64,000 nt of DNA from Ruminococcus flavefaciens. Lineage in GTDB: Bacteria; Bacillota; Clostridia; Oscillospirales; Ruminococcaceae. Position numbers and translations under genes: made by a program. How positions within the stretch are numbered: position 1 is the first letter of the stretch; each line of letters starts with the position of its first letter. A model generated the notes under the pieces. The model did not search any database and was not told the DNA's origin. It was given only the letters and a program-made list of their open reading frames with translations. The stretch covers positions 101,792-165,791 of the forward strand of contig CACWHY010000005.1 of the NCBI GenBank assembly GCA_902760805.1, in the 5' to 3' direction. Shown here one piece after another: positions 25,033 through 33,734 of the stretch.

Positions 25033-27825
25033 TTATTCCAATCCCTGTTGAGCAAAGGTCAGCTCCTGTGCCGGGGCAAAGCTCTCAGAAGCGGCGTATC
25101 TGAGCAGTCCTCTTGCAAACGCCTGTACTTCGGGAAATTCTAAGATTTCGTCCAGACGGGCCGTGCAGACCAGCAGCCTTCCCCTGCCCACCTTCGCCTC
25201 CCAGAGCAGTCCCAGACGGTGGCAGCGCTGGAAGTTGTCGATCATCTGGACTATGGGTCTGAAACCGGCAGGAGCCCTATCCATGACCGCCAGGCTTGCG
25301 TGAGACACCAGCTCATACCATTGAGGAGTTGTGAAAAAGTCACTGAAAAAGCCCTCCAGCGCCGGATGATCCTTGTCAATGAGCAGTCCCATGGTGCCTA
25401 CGGGGAGCTCCTTCCCCATGCTCTCTGAGATCGTGCGGAACATGGGATAATTCCAGAAATCTGCGCAGTAAAAGCCCGGAACAGCGCCTGGGATCTCCCT
25501 GGGCAGATAAAGCACACGGCCTCCCTCAGCAAGAGCAGCCTGAGCTTGGGCGAGGTCGCTGGTCACGGTGACTCCCTCCGCCTCAAGAAGGGGCTCCTGG
25601 GCAGCCGGGAACGACCAGAGCCGGTAGGAATTCTCGGTGAGATCCGGCAGCAGCTCACCCTTCGGACGAACGTTTTCTGCTCGCAAAACAAGCGAAAATT
25701 CGCCGGTTTTTGGAACAGTGAACGTGATCTGGCCAATGGCTCCCAAACCGGAAAAGCCTTCCGGGACAGGCAGCTCTCCGGACTGACCGGCGGCCCTCCA
25801 GCTGATCCTCGCCCCGAAAAGCGGCGAAGCGCTGTGCCGCATGATCACTGGCACTGTCAAAGGCTGTCCCTCGGTGAAAACGAAGCCTGGCAGCTCCGCC
25901 AGGATCACTGAATCCGAGCAGAAGCCGATCCATTTCTCACGCAGGCCAAACTGCGAAACAAAGGGCTTTTCCTCCATGAGAGAGTTGAGCATCCCCACCA
26001 GCGCCGTGCCCTGTCCGGGGAAATCCTGTAGGTCTAGGAGCTGAAATCCGGCTATATTTCGGGATCTCATGGCTGCCTCCAGCTCCAGCTTGTAGCAGTT
26101 GAAGGCGTGCATTCCAGATGCCATGTGGAGCTCATGCGCAAGCTCAGACATCCCCTTCCGGGCAAGTGTCTCACGGGCGATCTCCAGATTGTACGGCTTC
26201 AGCGAACCGGTATAACGGGGGATCTCGCCGAAGTCAGGATATGAGCAATATTGTCCTATTTCGTGAGTGACGATCGGCTTTGTGGGAACAAGTCCGCCGC
26301 CGGAATGAGTAGCTCGAACACGCTTCACGCCGGTGCCGTACTGGATCTCGATGAACTCGTCGCCATCCTCGGAGCCGCCGCTCATTTCCGCAGGGAATAT
26401 GACCTCATCGTAGGAGTGGGCGGTGCTGGGACGGTCAGTTTGGACAAAGCCAAATGGCTTGTCACAGGCCGCATAGGAGCCACGGATCAGCCGATCCTTG
26501 CTGAGGCGGACTCCGGAAAAAAAGTCGTCTTCCGGCCGAATATTCGGGTAAAACTGGAAGTTGTTGCTGCCTTGAGTATACAGGTGGCGAGGGTCAGCGG
26601 TGCGATATTTTTCAAGGATCCGCCCCATTCTTTCGGAACTCCCCCACAGCTCGTTGCCAAGAGACATCATCACGAATGAAGGGTGGTTGCCGAAGGTTTT
26701 CAGGATCCGCATACCCTCCGAGATCAGGAAATCCTGCTCACGCTGGTCGAAGCCCTCCTCGCCGGGCGCCGCAAGTGTTCCCCAGAAGGGCAGCTCCGGC
26801 TGCATGAAGATCCCCAGCATATCCGCCGCTGTGAAGGCTGCATCGGGAGGGCAGCAGGTGTGAAAGCGCACATGGTTGAGTCCCCAATTTTTCGCCGTTT
26901 GCAGGTATTCGCACCACTCCTCTACCGTAGTCGGAGCGGCTTCTGTAAGCGGAAAAACAAGGCCGTCGTGGCGGCCACGAAGCTGCACAGGCCAGCCGTT
27001 GAGAGTGAAGTCCAGGCCGCTGGTTTGGAAGTCCCGCAGGCCAAAAGTCACCGTCACCATGTCGCTGCTGCCGGCGAGAGCCGCCTTCAGAGTGTAGGTC
27101 ACGGGGCTGCTCTCGCTCCAGAACGAGGCCTCCTGCCCCAGCTCCAGAAACGCCTCCGGAGAGCTTCCTGAGGCCTCAAAATTCTGCGTATCTACGGGCT
27201 TTCCGTCACTTGAACAGCCCCATACAGAGATCTGTGCTGAGTCCAGATCCTCCAGCTCAAAGCGCAGTCTGACACGTCGATTTTCCGCATCAGGATAGGC
27301 CTGGATAGAGGCGATGCGCTGCTTCTTGGAGACCCGGATAGAGATCTCGCCGATGACTCCGTTCCAGTTGGACTGGGTGTCCGGGGAGGTCATATGGCCG
27401 CCCTTGGTGGGATAGCCGGTGTTGCTCACCAGCAGGCATAGCTCCGCCTTGCCCTGAGCAATATAGTCCGAAATATCGTAAATATGGGGCGTACACAGAC
27501 TGTCGAAGCCCCCCACAGCCCTGCCGTTGACCCAGAGCCTTGTCATGCGGGTGCGCTCCAGGAACAGCTCAACGCAGCTGTCCGGCGGAAGCTCCCCCAG
27601 CTCCACAGTCTTGTAGTACCACGCCCAGCCCTCAAAGGCGTAGGCGTCAGTGAGGAAGCCCTCCTCACGCTTGGGGTTTGGCGAGCCCTTCCTCTGGGCA
27701 GAGGTGGTGGACGGAAGAGGGATCTGGTCCGCCGGCTGCTGCTCCCAAAATCGGCCGCTGAGCCCCTGCATAGCCTCGTCTGCACGAAAGCCCCAGCTGC
27801 CTGAAAGATCTGTTTTAGTGATCAT
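25033..27825 (-). CDS. GH2-family glycoside hydrolase (beta-galactosidase/glucuronidase-like), cytoplasmic
   Basis: A 930-residue enzyme without a signal peptide, so probably acting on imported oligosaccharides. The N-terminal jelly-roll sugar-binding domain (WYYKTVELG, LFLERTRMTRLWVNG) and immunoglobulin-like domain precede a TIM barrel. The acid/base Glu is in MMSLGNELWG and the probable nucleophile Glu in VTHEIGQYCSYPDFG. The C-terminal third is less conserved. The start at 27825 follows CAGGAG; an in-frame ATG twelve codons earlier has no ribosome site. It lies about 50 bp after the TPM lipoprotein gene and may share its transcript. Substrate cannot be told from sequence. Confidence 0.9.
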   Translation of the reverse strand: MITKTDLSGSWGFRADEAMQGLSGRFWEQQPADQIPLPSTTSAQRKGSPNPKREEGFLTDAYAFEGWAWYYKTVELGELPPDSCVELFLERTRMTRLWVNGRAVGGFDSLCTPHIYDISDYIAQGKAELCLLVSNTGYPTKGGHMTSPDTQSNWNGVIGEISIRVSKKQRIASIQAYPDAENRRVRLRFELEDLDSAQISVWGCSSDGKPVDTQNFEASGSSPEAFLELGQEASFWSESSPVTYTLKAALAGSSDMVTVTFGLRDFQTSGLDFTLNGWPVQLRGRHDGLVFPLTEAAPTTVEEWCEYLQTAKNWGLNHVRFHTCCPPDAAFTAADMLGIFMQPELPFWGTLAAPGEEGFDQREQDFLISEGMRILKTFGNHPSFVMMSLGNELWGSSERMGRILEKYRTADPRHLYTQGSNNFQFYPNIRPEDDFFSGVRLSKDRLIRGSYAACDKPFGFVQTDRPSTAHSYDEVIFPAEMSGGSEDGDEFIEIQYGTGVKRVRATHSGGGLVPTKPIVTHEIGQYCSYPDFGEIPRYTGSLKPYNLEIARETLARKGMSELAHELHMASGMHAFNCYKLELEAAMRSRNIAGFQLLDLQDFPGQGTALVGMLNSLMEEKPFVSQFGLREKWIGFCSDSVILAELPGFVFTEGQPLTVPVIMRHSASPLFGARISWRAAGQSGELPVPEGFSGLGAIGQITFTVPKTGEFSLVLRAENVRPKGELLPDLTENSYRLWSFPAAQEPLLEAEGVTVTSDLAQAQAALAEGGRVLYLPREIPGAVPGFYCADFWNYPMFRTISESMGKELPVGTMGLLIDKDHPALEGFFSDFFTTPQWYELVSHASLAVMDRAPAGFRPIVQMIDNFQRCHRLGLLWEAKVGRGRLLVCTARLDEILEFPEVQAFARGLLRYAASESFAPAQELTFAQQGLE

Positions 27826-27876
27826 AAAAACTCCTGTCTGCCAATGCGTAGATCTCTGCAAAGGCCTATAATTCGC

Positions 27877-28824
27877 TTATTTCAGCGCTTCTATCAGCTT
27901 CATTGCAGCCTCGGCGTAATTGCCGGAGGAAGCGCTCTTGTCGGCCTCGGTCTTGGCCTTGCCGAGCTCAGAGGGGAGCTCGCCGCCGGAGACCACTGCC
28001 GTACTTTTGGACTGAGCGTCCAGCATGATCATGATGCCGTTTCCCTGGCCGAAGCGCCGCTCCAGATAGCTGCGAGCGATGTCCTCATTGGGAGTGCCGG
28101 TGCCGTTGGAGGTGGCCAGCAGAGCCACGTCGCCTTCGCAGCTCTCAAGAGCCTCCTCCAGCTGAGCTATCTCCTCTGAGGTCAGCAGACCGCCGTTGTC
28201 GAAAACTCGCTCCGGACACATTTCGCCAAGCTGCATAAGCCTCAGCACAGCCGACTGATAATCGCCGGCCACAATGTCCTTAGTCGCCCAGAAAAAGGCT
28301 GTATTCAGAGAATCGTCGTCGATGAACGCCGCACAGCTCCCTGACCGGAAAAGGTAGTCGCTGCCGCCGGCTTCGTTGATGACCAGGAGCAGTCCGCTGC
28401 CACGGCCGGAATAGATCTCGTTGTAGGCATCGGCTGCGTAATCGTAGACCGACTTGTCGCCAAGTCTCTTGACAGTGACCACGGCAGCATTGATCAGGTA
28501 ATCCTTGTACAGATGACCGGCGTAGTCGTTGCAGGCGGAAAATGCCTCTCCACTGAGCACTCCGGCGTTGTCGTAGACGTATGTGCCCTCCGCAGGCTCA
28601 AGCTCATCCACATCGGGAAGGCTCTCGGCAATCGTTGCAGGCTCCTCCTGGGAGCTTTCCTCACCGCCCAGACTGATCTCAGAGGACTCGTGTCCGCCTA
28701 CGTCCTCCACTGCTTCCGAGGAGCTCTCAGAGGGAGAGGAGCTCTCGGCTGGCTTTTCGCCGCAGCCTCCCAAAAATAGGGAAAAAACAAGGCTCAGGGC
28801 TAAGACTGATGAAAATTTTCTCAA
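27877..28824 (-). CDS. Lipoprotein with two TPM-like domains
   Basis: A protein of about 315 residues exported as a lipoprotein (lipobox FLGGC). A Ser/Glu-rich linker (about 25-75) is followed by two TPM-phosphatase-like repeats. The first begins TYVYDNAGVLSGEAF and contains NAAVVTVKRLG and SGLLLVINEAGG. The second begins FDNGGLLTSEEIAQLEEALE and contains VALLATSNG and IMIMLDAQ. TPM proteins are often envelope-associated, in photosystem or membrane-protein maintenance, and the role here is unknown. The TTG at 28824 is preferred because AAGGA lies eight bases upstream; the ATG at 28833 abuts that site. The ambiguity is three residues. Confidence 0.82.
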   Translation of the reverse strand: MRKFSSVLALSLVFSLFLGGCGEKPAESSSPSESSSEAVEDVGGHESSEISLGGEESSQEEPATIAESLPDVDELEPAEGTYVYDNAGVLSGEAFSACNDYAGHLYKDYLINAAVVTVKRLGDKSVYDYAADAYNEIYSGRGSGLLLVINEAGGSDYLFRSGSCAAFIDDDSLNTAFFWATKDIVAGDYQSAVLRLMQLGEMCPERVFDNGGLLTSEEIAQLEEALESCEGDVALLATSNGTGTPNEDIARSYLERRFGQGNGIMIMLDAQSKSTAVVSGGELPSELGKAKTEADKSASSGNYAEAAMKLIEALK

Positions 28825-28843
28825 AAATATCATTCCTTACCAC

Positions 28844-28872
28844 TTGTAATACTTCTTATATTTTAGTATAAT
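28844..28872 (+). promoter_or_regulatory. ogg promoter, overlapping a divergent promoter
   Basis: TTGTAA (28844-28849), 17-bp spacer, TATAAT (28867-28872). It overlaps the oppositely directed promoter at 28860-28888, so the two probably compete for polymerase. Confidence 0.75.
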
Positions 28873-28888
28873 TTAATAGAAAAATCAA
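28860..28888 (-). promoter_or_regulatory. Promoter of the TPM lipoprotein gene
   Basis: TTGATT (28883-28888), 17-bp spacer, TAAAAT (28860-28865), minus strand. Confidence 0.68.
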
Positions 28889-28928
28889 GTGCCTTTGGGC
28901 ATTTGATCAAAATTTTCAAGGAGGACTT

Positions 28929-29759
28929 ATGGAATACTCTGTTAAAGGTAATGACATCTTAGTTTCTGAGCCGGATCTTGACCTGGCGGAAACTCTTGAC
29001 TGCGGACAGGCCTTCCGCTGGAGCGCTGTGGAGAGCGAATACGCTCAGACCTTCACAGGCCGCTTTCTCAACACAGATCTGACGGTTTCTCAGGTCAGTC
29101 CCGGCAGCTTCATCTTCCACTCCACCTCGGAGGAGAGATTCCTCAGTGTGTGGAAGGATTACTTCGACTTTTCCACCGACTACAGCAGGCTGAAGGCTCT
29201 TTTCTCTCAGGACCCAACTCTGGAAAAGGCCTGCGCTTACGCCGGGGGAATACGGCTTCTCCGGCAGGACAGCTGGGAATGTCTGGTGTCCTTCATCATC
29301 TCTCAGAACAACAATATCCCCCGTATCAAGGGCATTATCCACAGGCTTTGCGAGCACTACGGCGGCGACTTCCCCACTGCACAGCAGCTGGCCGGTGAGA
29401 CTCCCGACTCTCTGGGCTACCTGAGGAGCGGCTTCAGGGCAAAGTACATCTGCGATGCTGCAAGACGTGTGGCCAGCGGTGAAACTGACCTGGACGCCAT
29501 TGCAAAGGCTCCCATCGACGAGGCCAGAGCTGCCCTGAAGCAGATCCTGGGAGTTGGCCCAAAGGTGGCGGAGTGTGTGCTGCTCTTCGGTATGCACCGC
29601 ACAGAGGCCTTTCCTCTGGACGTTTGGATGAAGAGGGTCATGGCGGAATACTACCCGGAGGGCTTCCCGGAATTCGCCCAGCAAAACGCCGGCATCGCTC
29701 AGCAGTACCTCTTCCACTACATACGCACAGGCGCTCCTCAGCCGGAGCCTGCTGTGTGA
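28929..29759 (+). CDS. ogg: 8-oxoguanine DNA glycosylase/AP lyase (OGG1-type)
   Basis: A 276-residue base-excision repair enzyme related to eukaryotic OGG1 and clostridial Ogg. The N-terminal domain has LDCGQAFRW. The helix-hairpin-helix and Gly/Pro-Asp loop reads LKQILGVGPKVAECVLLFG then AFPLDVWMKRVM, with catalytic Lys in GPKVA and Asp in PLDVW. SFIISQNNNIPRIKGII matches the NNN substrate-contact motif. It excises 8-oxoG opposite C. AAGGAGGACTT precedes the ATG. A small membrane protein gene follows 53 bp downstream. Confidence 0.94.
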   Translation: MEYSVKGNDILVSEPDLDLAETLDCGQAFRWSAVESEYAQTFTGRFLNTDLTVSQVSPGSFIFHSTSEERFLSVWKDYFDFSTDYSRLKALFSQDPTLEKACAYAGGIRLLRQDSWECLVSFIISQNNNIPRIKGIIHRLCEHYGGDFPTAQQLAGETPDSLGYLRSGFRAKYICDAARRVASGETDLDAIAKAPIDEARAALKQILGVGPKVAECVLLFGMHRTEAFPLDVWMKRVMAEYYPEGFPEFAQQNAGIAQQYLFHYIRTGAPQPEPAV

Positions 29760-29812
29760 ATAAACCAGAAATTTCTGCCAATAATCCCCTTGACCAAACT
29801 CAAGGAGGAACT

Positions 29813-30067
29813 ATGATAAAAGGCGTAAATAAGCAGATAATCGAGATAAACAACCCCGACAGCCTCTATTTCGAGAGGGCTGTCTTCTACCTGCGCCCCG
29901 GAGTGAGAGAGCTCCCTGCGGAGATCGGCCGCCGTGAGATCGTGCGGTGCTTCCGGGAGTCAGGGATCGGCCTTCGGAAAAGACGGCTGAGCCTGAAAGG
30001 GAGCCTTCTGATCGCCCTTGGACTGGCACTGTTAGCCGGTGCAGCGATACTTTACAGTCTCTGCTAA
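29813..30067 (+). CDS. Small C-terminal-anchored membrane protein
   Basis: An 84-residue protein of unknown function. The polar N-terminal part contains IIEINNPDSLYFERAVFYLR, which resembles a recurrent clostridial small-protein pattern. A basic segment (GLRKRRLSLKGS) leads into one transmembrane helix at the C-terminus. The ATG at 29813 follows AAGGAGGAACT. It is probably co-transcribed with ogg. It is too short to support a function. Confidence 0.72.
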   Translation: MIKGVNKQIIEINNPDSLYFERAVFYLRPGVRELPAEIGRREIVRCFRESGIGLRKRRLSLKGSLLIALGLALLAGAAILYSLC

Positions 30068-30107
30068 GCAATATTTTTATTTTTGCAGCAATATTTTTCA
30101 AAAATTG

Positions 30108-30136
30108 TAGACAAACCGTTTCTTTTGTGGTATAAT
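30108..30136 (+). promoter_or_regulatory. Promoter of the AraC-family regulator
   Basis: TAGACA (30108-30113), 17-bp spacer, TATAAT (30131-30136) preceded by TGTGG (extended -10). Confidence 0.75.
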
Positions 30137-30179
30137 AAGGCTAATAAGACCAGTATTCCGCAAGGAAAGGAGTTTTGTC

Positions 30180-31043
30180 ATGGAACAGCATGATACCCGG
30201 GCCTTCCGCAATAAGCTGTCAAAACGGATCATCAGCACTCCCGGCCCGGCGGCGAAGAATACCTTCTTCTATATGCAGGAAACAGGCTGCATAAAGACCG
30301 AGGACGCTGCGAATACCCACAGAAGCAATCTGGAGTCATTCCTGTTCGTGGCCGTTATAAGCGGCTCCGGAGAGCTCACTGTCAACGGCGAAACACACAG
30401 CGTCTCAAAGGGAGAATGCTTCTTTATCGACTGCCGCACCGACCACAACTACAAGTCCTCAGCTAACGATCCGTGGGAAGTAATGTGGGTGCATTTCAAC
30501 GGTGCTACCTCTGAGCAGTATTACGAGTATTTCCTCTCTCAGTCGAAAAACGTCTTTAGGCCGACTTTTTTCGACAAGGTGGTCTCTGCGATCAATGAGA
30601 TCATCGCTCTGAACGAGCACAAAAACCCAAATGCTGAGATCCTCACATCCAAGCTGATCGTGGATCTGCTGACGCTCGCCCTCACAGTCAGCAGCGACCC
30701 CGACAGATACGATTCGGCTCTCAAGCAGAAGCTGGCCGCGGTGAACAGCTACATCGAGGATCATTTCAGCGAGGATCTTTCCCTGGAGAAGCTGTCCTCA
30801 GAGTTCTACATAAGCAAGTTCTACTTGACCCGTGAGTACAAGAAGATCTACGGAAAGACTATCTTCCAGCACGTTATCACCTGCCGGATCAACTACGGCA
30901 AGCAGCTCCTGAGATTTTCGGACAAGTCCGTGGAGGAGATCGCACACCTTTGCGGCTTCAACGACCAGAGCTATTTTGCAAGACAGTTCAAAAAGGCCGA
31001 GAACCTTACCTGCTTTGCCTACAGAAAAATGTGGCGTGACTAA
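30180..31043 (+). CDS. AraC-family transcriptional regulator with cupin sensor
   Basis: A 287-residue regulator. The N-terminal cupin-like arm (VNGETHSVSKGECFFIDCRTDHNYKSS) probably senses a small molecule, commonly a sugar in this group. The C-terminal double helix-turn-helix has LSLEKLSSEFYISKFYLTREYKKIYGKTIFQH and the second signature VEEIAHLCGFNDQSYFARQFKK. The target is unknown; the next genes are on the other strand. AAAGGAG precedes the ATG, and a terminator follows. Confidence 0.92.
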   Translation: MEQHDTRAFRNKLSKRIISTPGPAAKNTFFYMQETGCIKTEDAANTHRSNLESFLFVAVISGSGELTVNGETHSVSKGECFFIDCRTDHNYKSSANDPWEVMWVHFNGATSEQYYEYFLSQSKNVFRPTFFDKVVSAINEIIALNEHKNPNAEILTSKLIVDLLTLALTVSSDPDRYDSALKQKLAAVNSYIEDHFSEDLSLEKLSSEFYISKFYLTREYKKIYGKTIFQHVITCRINYGKQLLRFSDKSVEEIAHLCGFNDQSYFARQFKKAENLTCFAYRKMWRD

Positions 31044-31048
31044 AGAGA

Positions 31049-31087
31049 AAGGCTGCGTGACCTATGTGGTTACGCAGCCTTATTTTC
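31049..31087 (+). terminator. Terminator of the AraC-family regulator gene
   Basis: AAGGCTGCGT/ACGCAGCCTT (31049-31058, 31072-31081), then ATTTT. The remaining 31088-31225 up to the flavodoxin stop shows no gene. Confidence 0.82.
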
Positions 31088-31225
31088 AATTCTTATTGGC
31101 GCACCTCTATCGGTCTAGCCGTTTTTAGCAGCTCTTTCCATATCCAGGCCGATCGGCGGCGGTCTCTGAGAAAATCAGGGATATGACCGGGAAAACTGAT
31201 ACTCGGTCTTTTTACGGGAACTTCC

Positions 31226-31630
31226 TTATGCAAGCTGAGCTGCAAGAGCCTTCAGCTTGTCCAGATCCTCATCTGAGGGAGCCTCGTTCACGATGAAGCC
31301 CTCACCGCCGATGAGCTCGGCGCCTGCTGCCTTCACACGCTCCTCCCAATTGCGCATCCACTCGCCGTCGCCCCAGCCGTATGAGCCGAAGAGAATTACC
31401 TTCTTGCCGCTGAGCGAGGCCTCTGCATCTGTGAAGAAGGGCTCGAACTCGTCCTCCTCAAGGACCTCAGCGCCCATAGCCGGACAGCCGAATGCGAATG
31501 CCTCATAGTCTGCGATGTTTCCGCTGAAATCGGAAACGCTGAACAGCTCTGCGTTTGCGCCCTCTGCTGCTGCCTTGGCCATAGCCTCTGTGTTGCCTGT
31601 ACCGCTCCAGTAAATTACTGCTGTTTTCAT
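31226..31630 (-). CDS. Flavodoxin
   Basis: A 134-residue FMN-binding electron carrier. The phosphate-binding loop is YWSGTGNTEAMA (near 8-18). FGCPAMGAEVLEE and FGSYGWGDGEWMRNWEERV provide the isoalloxazine-contacting loops, with Trp in the 90s loop. It replaces ferredoxin in many anaerobes when iron is short. It lies 70 bp downstream of the DUF2325 gene, whose promoter carries putative metal-repressor sites, so it may be in the same regulon by read-through. AGGAGGAAT precedes the start. Confidence 0.95.
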   Translation of the reverse strand: MKTAVIYWSGTGNTEAMAKAAAEGANAELFSVSDFSGNIADYEAFAFGCPAMGAEVLEEDEFEPFFTDAEASLSGKKVILFGSYGWGDGEWMRNWEERVKAAGAELIGGEGFIVNEAPSDEDLDKLKALAAQLA

Positions 31631-31700
31631 TATTATTCCTCCTGAAATATTATCGGGGAAAACTCCCCATGTTTATGGAACAGAGATCTCTGTACCTAAC

Positions 31701-32000
31701 TTATGACGCCTCACGCTGCTTGGGCTTGTAGGTGGCCAGCAGCTGCTTCAGCGCACTTACGCTGGAGCTGTGGACGTGTACCACTGGGATACCGTGTTTT
31801 TCCGACCGGCTCTTTACGCCGCCCAACATTTTGTGGGAGCAGGTGCCGGTGAAGACCACCATGAGGTCCGGGTAACCCAGCTTGTTCTCAAAATCCGCAG
31901 GCATCTGGGTGAAGACCTTGGACTTGAAATTGAAAGTCTTGCAGATGTCCTGATATCTTGTTGCCATGCGGTCGTTGCCGCCAACTATGACTATGCTCAT
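31701..32000 (-). CDS. DUF2325 family protein
   Basis: A 99-residue protein with the DUF2325 pattern. It has the Rossmann-like start SIVIVGGNDRMATRYQDICK, DLMVVFTGTCSHKM in the middle and IPVVHVHSSSVSALKQLL near the end. Function unknown. GGAGGGATACG precedes the ATG. The leader contains two GTTAG-N6-CTAAC palindromes and the promoter listed below, so control by a metal-dependent repressor is likely. Flavodoxin lies downstream. Confidence 0.88.
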   Translation of the reverse strand: MSIVIVGGNDRMATRYQDICKTFNFKSKVFTQMPADFENKLGYPDLMVVFTGTCSHKMLGGVKSRSEKHGIPVVHVHSSSVSALKQLLATYKPKQREAS

Positions 32001-32026
32001 CGTATCCCTCCTGTAAAGCAGATCTA

Positions 32027-32042
32027 GTTAGATTTTGCTAAC
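32027..32042. promoter_or_regulatory. GTTAG-N6-CTAAC palindrome, leader of DUF2325
   Basis: GTTAG (32027-32031), N6, CTAAC (32038-32042). A perfect 5-bp inverted repeat with the same spacing as two other sites upstream of metal-related genes. Candidate DtxR/MntR-type operator. Confidence 0.6.
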
Positions 32043-32081
32043 CACTGTGCATAAATGAAACGGAGGTGTTTCTCCGCCTGC

Positions 32082-32097
32082 GTTAGTATTTCCTAAC
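32082..32097. promoter_or_regulatory. GTTAG-N6-CTAAC palindrome next to the DUF2325 -10 box
   Basis: GTTAG (32082-32086), N6, CTAAC (32093-32097), eight bases past the -10 box, where a bound repressor would block initiation. Confidence 0.65.
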
Positions 32098-32104
32098 AGA
32101 GTTA

Positions 32105-32133
32105 ATTTTACCACAGCTCCCACTTTTTGTCAA
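32105..32133 (-). promoter_or_regulatory. DUF2325 promoter
   Basis: TTGACA (32128-32133), 17-bp spacer, TAAAAT (32105-32110), minus strand. The stretch 32134-32238 holds no recognised gene. Confidence 0.75.
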
Positions 32134-32238
32134 GGAAGGCCTTGCACTTTGTGCAGAACTGACATTCAGTCCACAAGAAAAAGGAGCGCAATTTGTTGGG
32201 TTTCAATAAATATCCGCAAGCTTTTACGCTTTGCTCCA

Positions 32239-33018
32239 TTAACCCAGTGCAACATCAAGAGCCATCATCAAGGAGGCTCCCACGGTGAACATGATGACGC
32301 CGATGTTGGAATGCTCGCCCTCGGACATCTCCGGGATCAGCTCCTCCACCACAACGTAGATCATGGCTCCGGCCGCAAAGCTCAGAAGATAGGGCATGGC
32401 CGGTACGATCACCGAGGCCGCAGCTATAGTCAGGGCTCCGAAAACAGGCTCCACAGCTCCAGAAAGCACCCCATCGACAAAGGCTCGCAGCTTGCTTTTT
32501 CCGGCTGCGTGAAGGGGCATGGAGATTATAGCGCCCTCAGGGAAATTCTGAATGGCGATACCCACGGAAAGCGCCATAGCTCCGCCGGCTGTCAGCTTTG
32601 CAGAGCCGGAGATAAGCCCGGCATAGACCACTCCCACAGCCATTCCCTCAGGGATATTGTGGAGAGTCACCGCCAGCATCATCATGGTGGTCCTGGCCAG
32701 CTTGCTCCTCGGGCCCTCTGCCTTCTCCGCATTCATGTGGAGGTGAGGGATCATGGTATCCAAAAGCAGCAGGAAGAGAACTCCCAGCCAGAAGCCGATA
32801 AATGCCGGCAAAAAGCTCCACCTGCCCAGCTTTGCGGACTGCTCGATAGCCGGCAGGATCAGGCTCCACACCGAGGCCGCTGCCATTACTCCGGAAGCAA
32901 AACCGATCAGGGAGCGCTCCACCCTGCGTCCGAGCTTATTCTTCATGAAAAGTGTGCAGGCCGAGCCTGCTGATGTTCCCAAAAACGGGATCAAAAGTCC
33001 CCAAAATGCGACCTTCAT
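32239..33018 (-). CDS. ZIP-family metal transporter
   Basis: A 259-residue membrane transporter of divalent cations (zinc, iron or manganese) with about eight hydrophobic segments. The ZIP signature is in two helices: TLHNIPEGMAVGV (His-Asn-x-Pro-Glu-Gly) and QNFPEGAIISMPL. A His-containing loop (MIPHLHMNAEKAEG) lies between helices 3 and 4. It is translated eight bases after the preceding membrane protein gene, so they form an operon. A GTTAG-N6-CTAAC palindrome at that operon's promoter suggests metal control. The transported ion cannot be read from sequence. Confidence 0.93.
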   Translation of the reverse strand: MKVAFWGLLIPFLGTSAGSACTLFMKNKLGRRVERSLIGFASGVMAAASVWSLILPAIEQSAKLGRWSFLPAFIGFWLGVLFLLLLDTMIPHLHMNAEKAEGPRSKLARTTMMMLAVTLHNIPEGMAVGVVYAGLISGSAKLTAGGAMALSVGIAIQNFPEGAIISMPLHAAGKSKLRAFVDGVLSGAVEPVFGALTIAAASVIVPAMPYLLSFAAGAMIYVVVEELIPEMSEGEHSNIGVIMFTVGASLMMALDVALG

Positions 33019-33026
33019 AGCTCACC

Positions 33027-33644
33027 TCATATTACTAATAGCAGTCCGAGGAACATGGCAGCTCCGGCCAGATTTCCGCCGTTGTGTACCCTGCACAGGC
33101 TCAAGGCCAGGAAAAAGATGACCATGTTGATCAGGCAGCAGATCCTGGGAAGGGGCGTTATCCCGGTGACGACCGCCACGAAAAGTGTTCCGGCGAACAC
33201 AACCAGCCCCACATAGCAGACGATCATGGTCAGCGAGGTCTTTTTGAACAGCTCCAATACGGCTTTTCTGGACTCGTCAGTTCTCCCCATTCGGATGTAA
33301 AACCACTCTAAAACTCCGCAGAAAACATGGTGAGCAGTTCCGAATGTGACAAAGAGCAGCGCTGCCACGAGCATGATCCAGGCGCAGAGCATTGAGCTGT
33401 CCCGGATCCACAGGCAAAGACCCAGATCTCCCACGAACTCCATGGCCAGCGCAAGAACTCCCACAAGCATGGAAAGCTGCGGCCGACTGAGGGGCATCCC
33501 ATCAAAGACCCGTGACAGCTTTGCGTTGTCACCCAGATCTTTTGGCGAAAATACGCCGTTTGGCGTAAATGTTATGAGCCGGTCGCACCACCAGCAGAGG
33601 AGGTGTCCGGCGATAGCGATTATGAAAAGAATTTTAACAAGCAT
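33027..33644 (-). CDS. Hypothetical six-helix membrane protein in the ZIP operon (DUF6796-like)
   Basis: A 205-residue polytopic membrane protein with about six hydrophobic segments. Conserved-looking polar positions lie in MEFVGDLGLCLWI and FGTAHHVFCGVLEWFYIRMGRTDE, the latter with paired His that could bind a ligand or metal. It resembles proteins grouped as DUF6796; that match is tentative. It is the first gene of the operon with the ZIP transporter and may assist or regulate uptake, an inference from position only. Confidence 0.72.
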   Translation of the reverse strand: MLVKILFIIAIAGHLLCWWCDRLITFTPNGVFSPKDLGDNAKLSRVFDGMPLSRPQLSMLVGVLALAMEFVGDLGLCLWIRDSSMLCAWIMLVAALLFVTFGTAHHVFCGVLEWFYIRMGRTDESRKAVLELFKKTSLTMIVCYVGLVVFAGTLFVAVVTGITPLPRICCLINMVIFFLALSLCRVHNGGNLAGAAMFLGLLLVI

Positions 33645-33658
33645 GGTTTCTCCTTTCT

Positions 33659-33674
33659 GTTAGGAAGTTCTAAC
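33659..33674. promoter_or_regulatory. GTTAG-N6-CTAAC palindrome at the ZIP operon promoter
   Basis: GTTAG (33659-33663), N6, CTAAC (33670-33674), directly downstream of the -10 box and overlapping the expected transcription start. Confidence 0.68.
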
Positions 33675-33677
33675 CAT

Positions 33678-33706
33678 ATTATATCACCTTTCGTCCCATT
33701 TTGCAA
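33678..33706 (-). promoter_or_regulatory. Promoter of the ZIP transporter operon
   Basis: TTGCAA (33701-33706), 17-bp spacer, TATAAT (33678-33683), minus strand. Confidence 0.82.
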
Positions 33707-33734
33707 CCTCTCCCGAGAAGTTTTCCCGAAGCCG

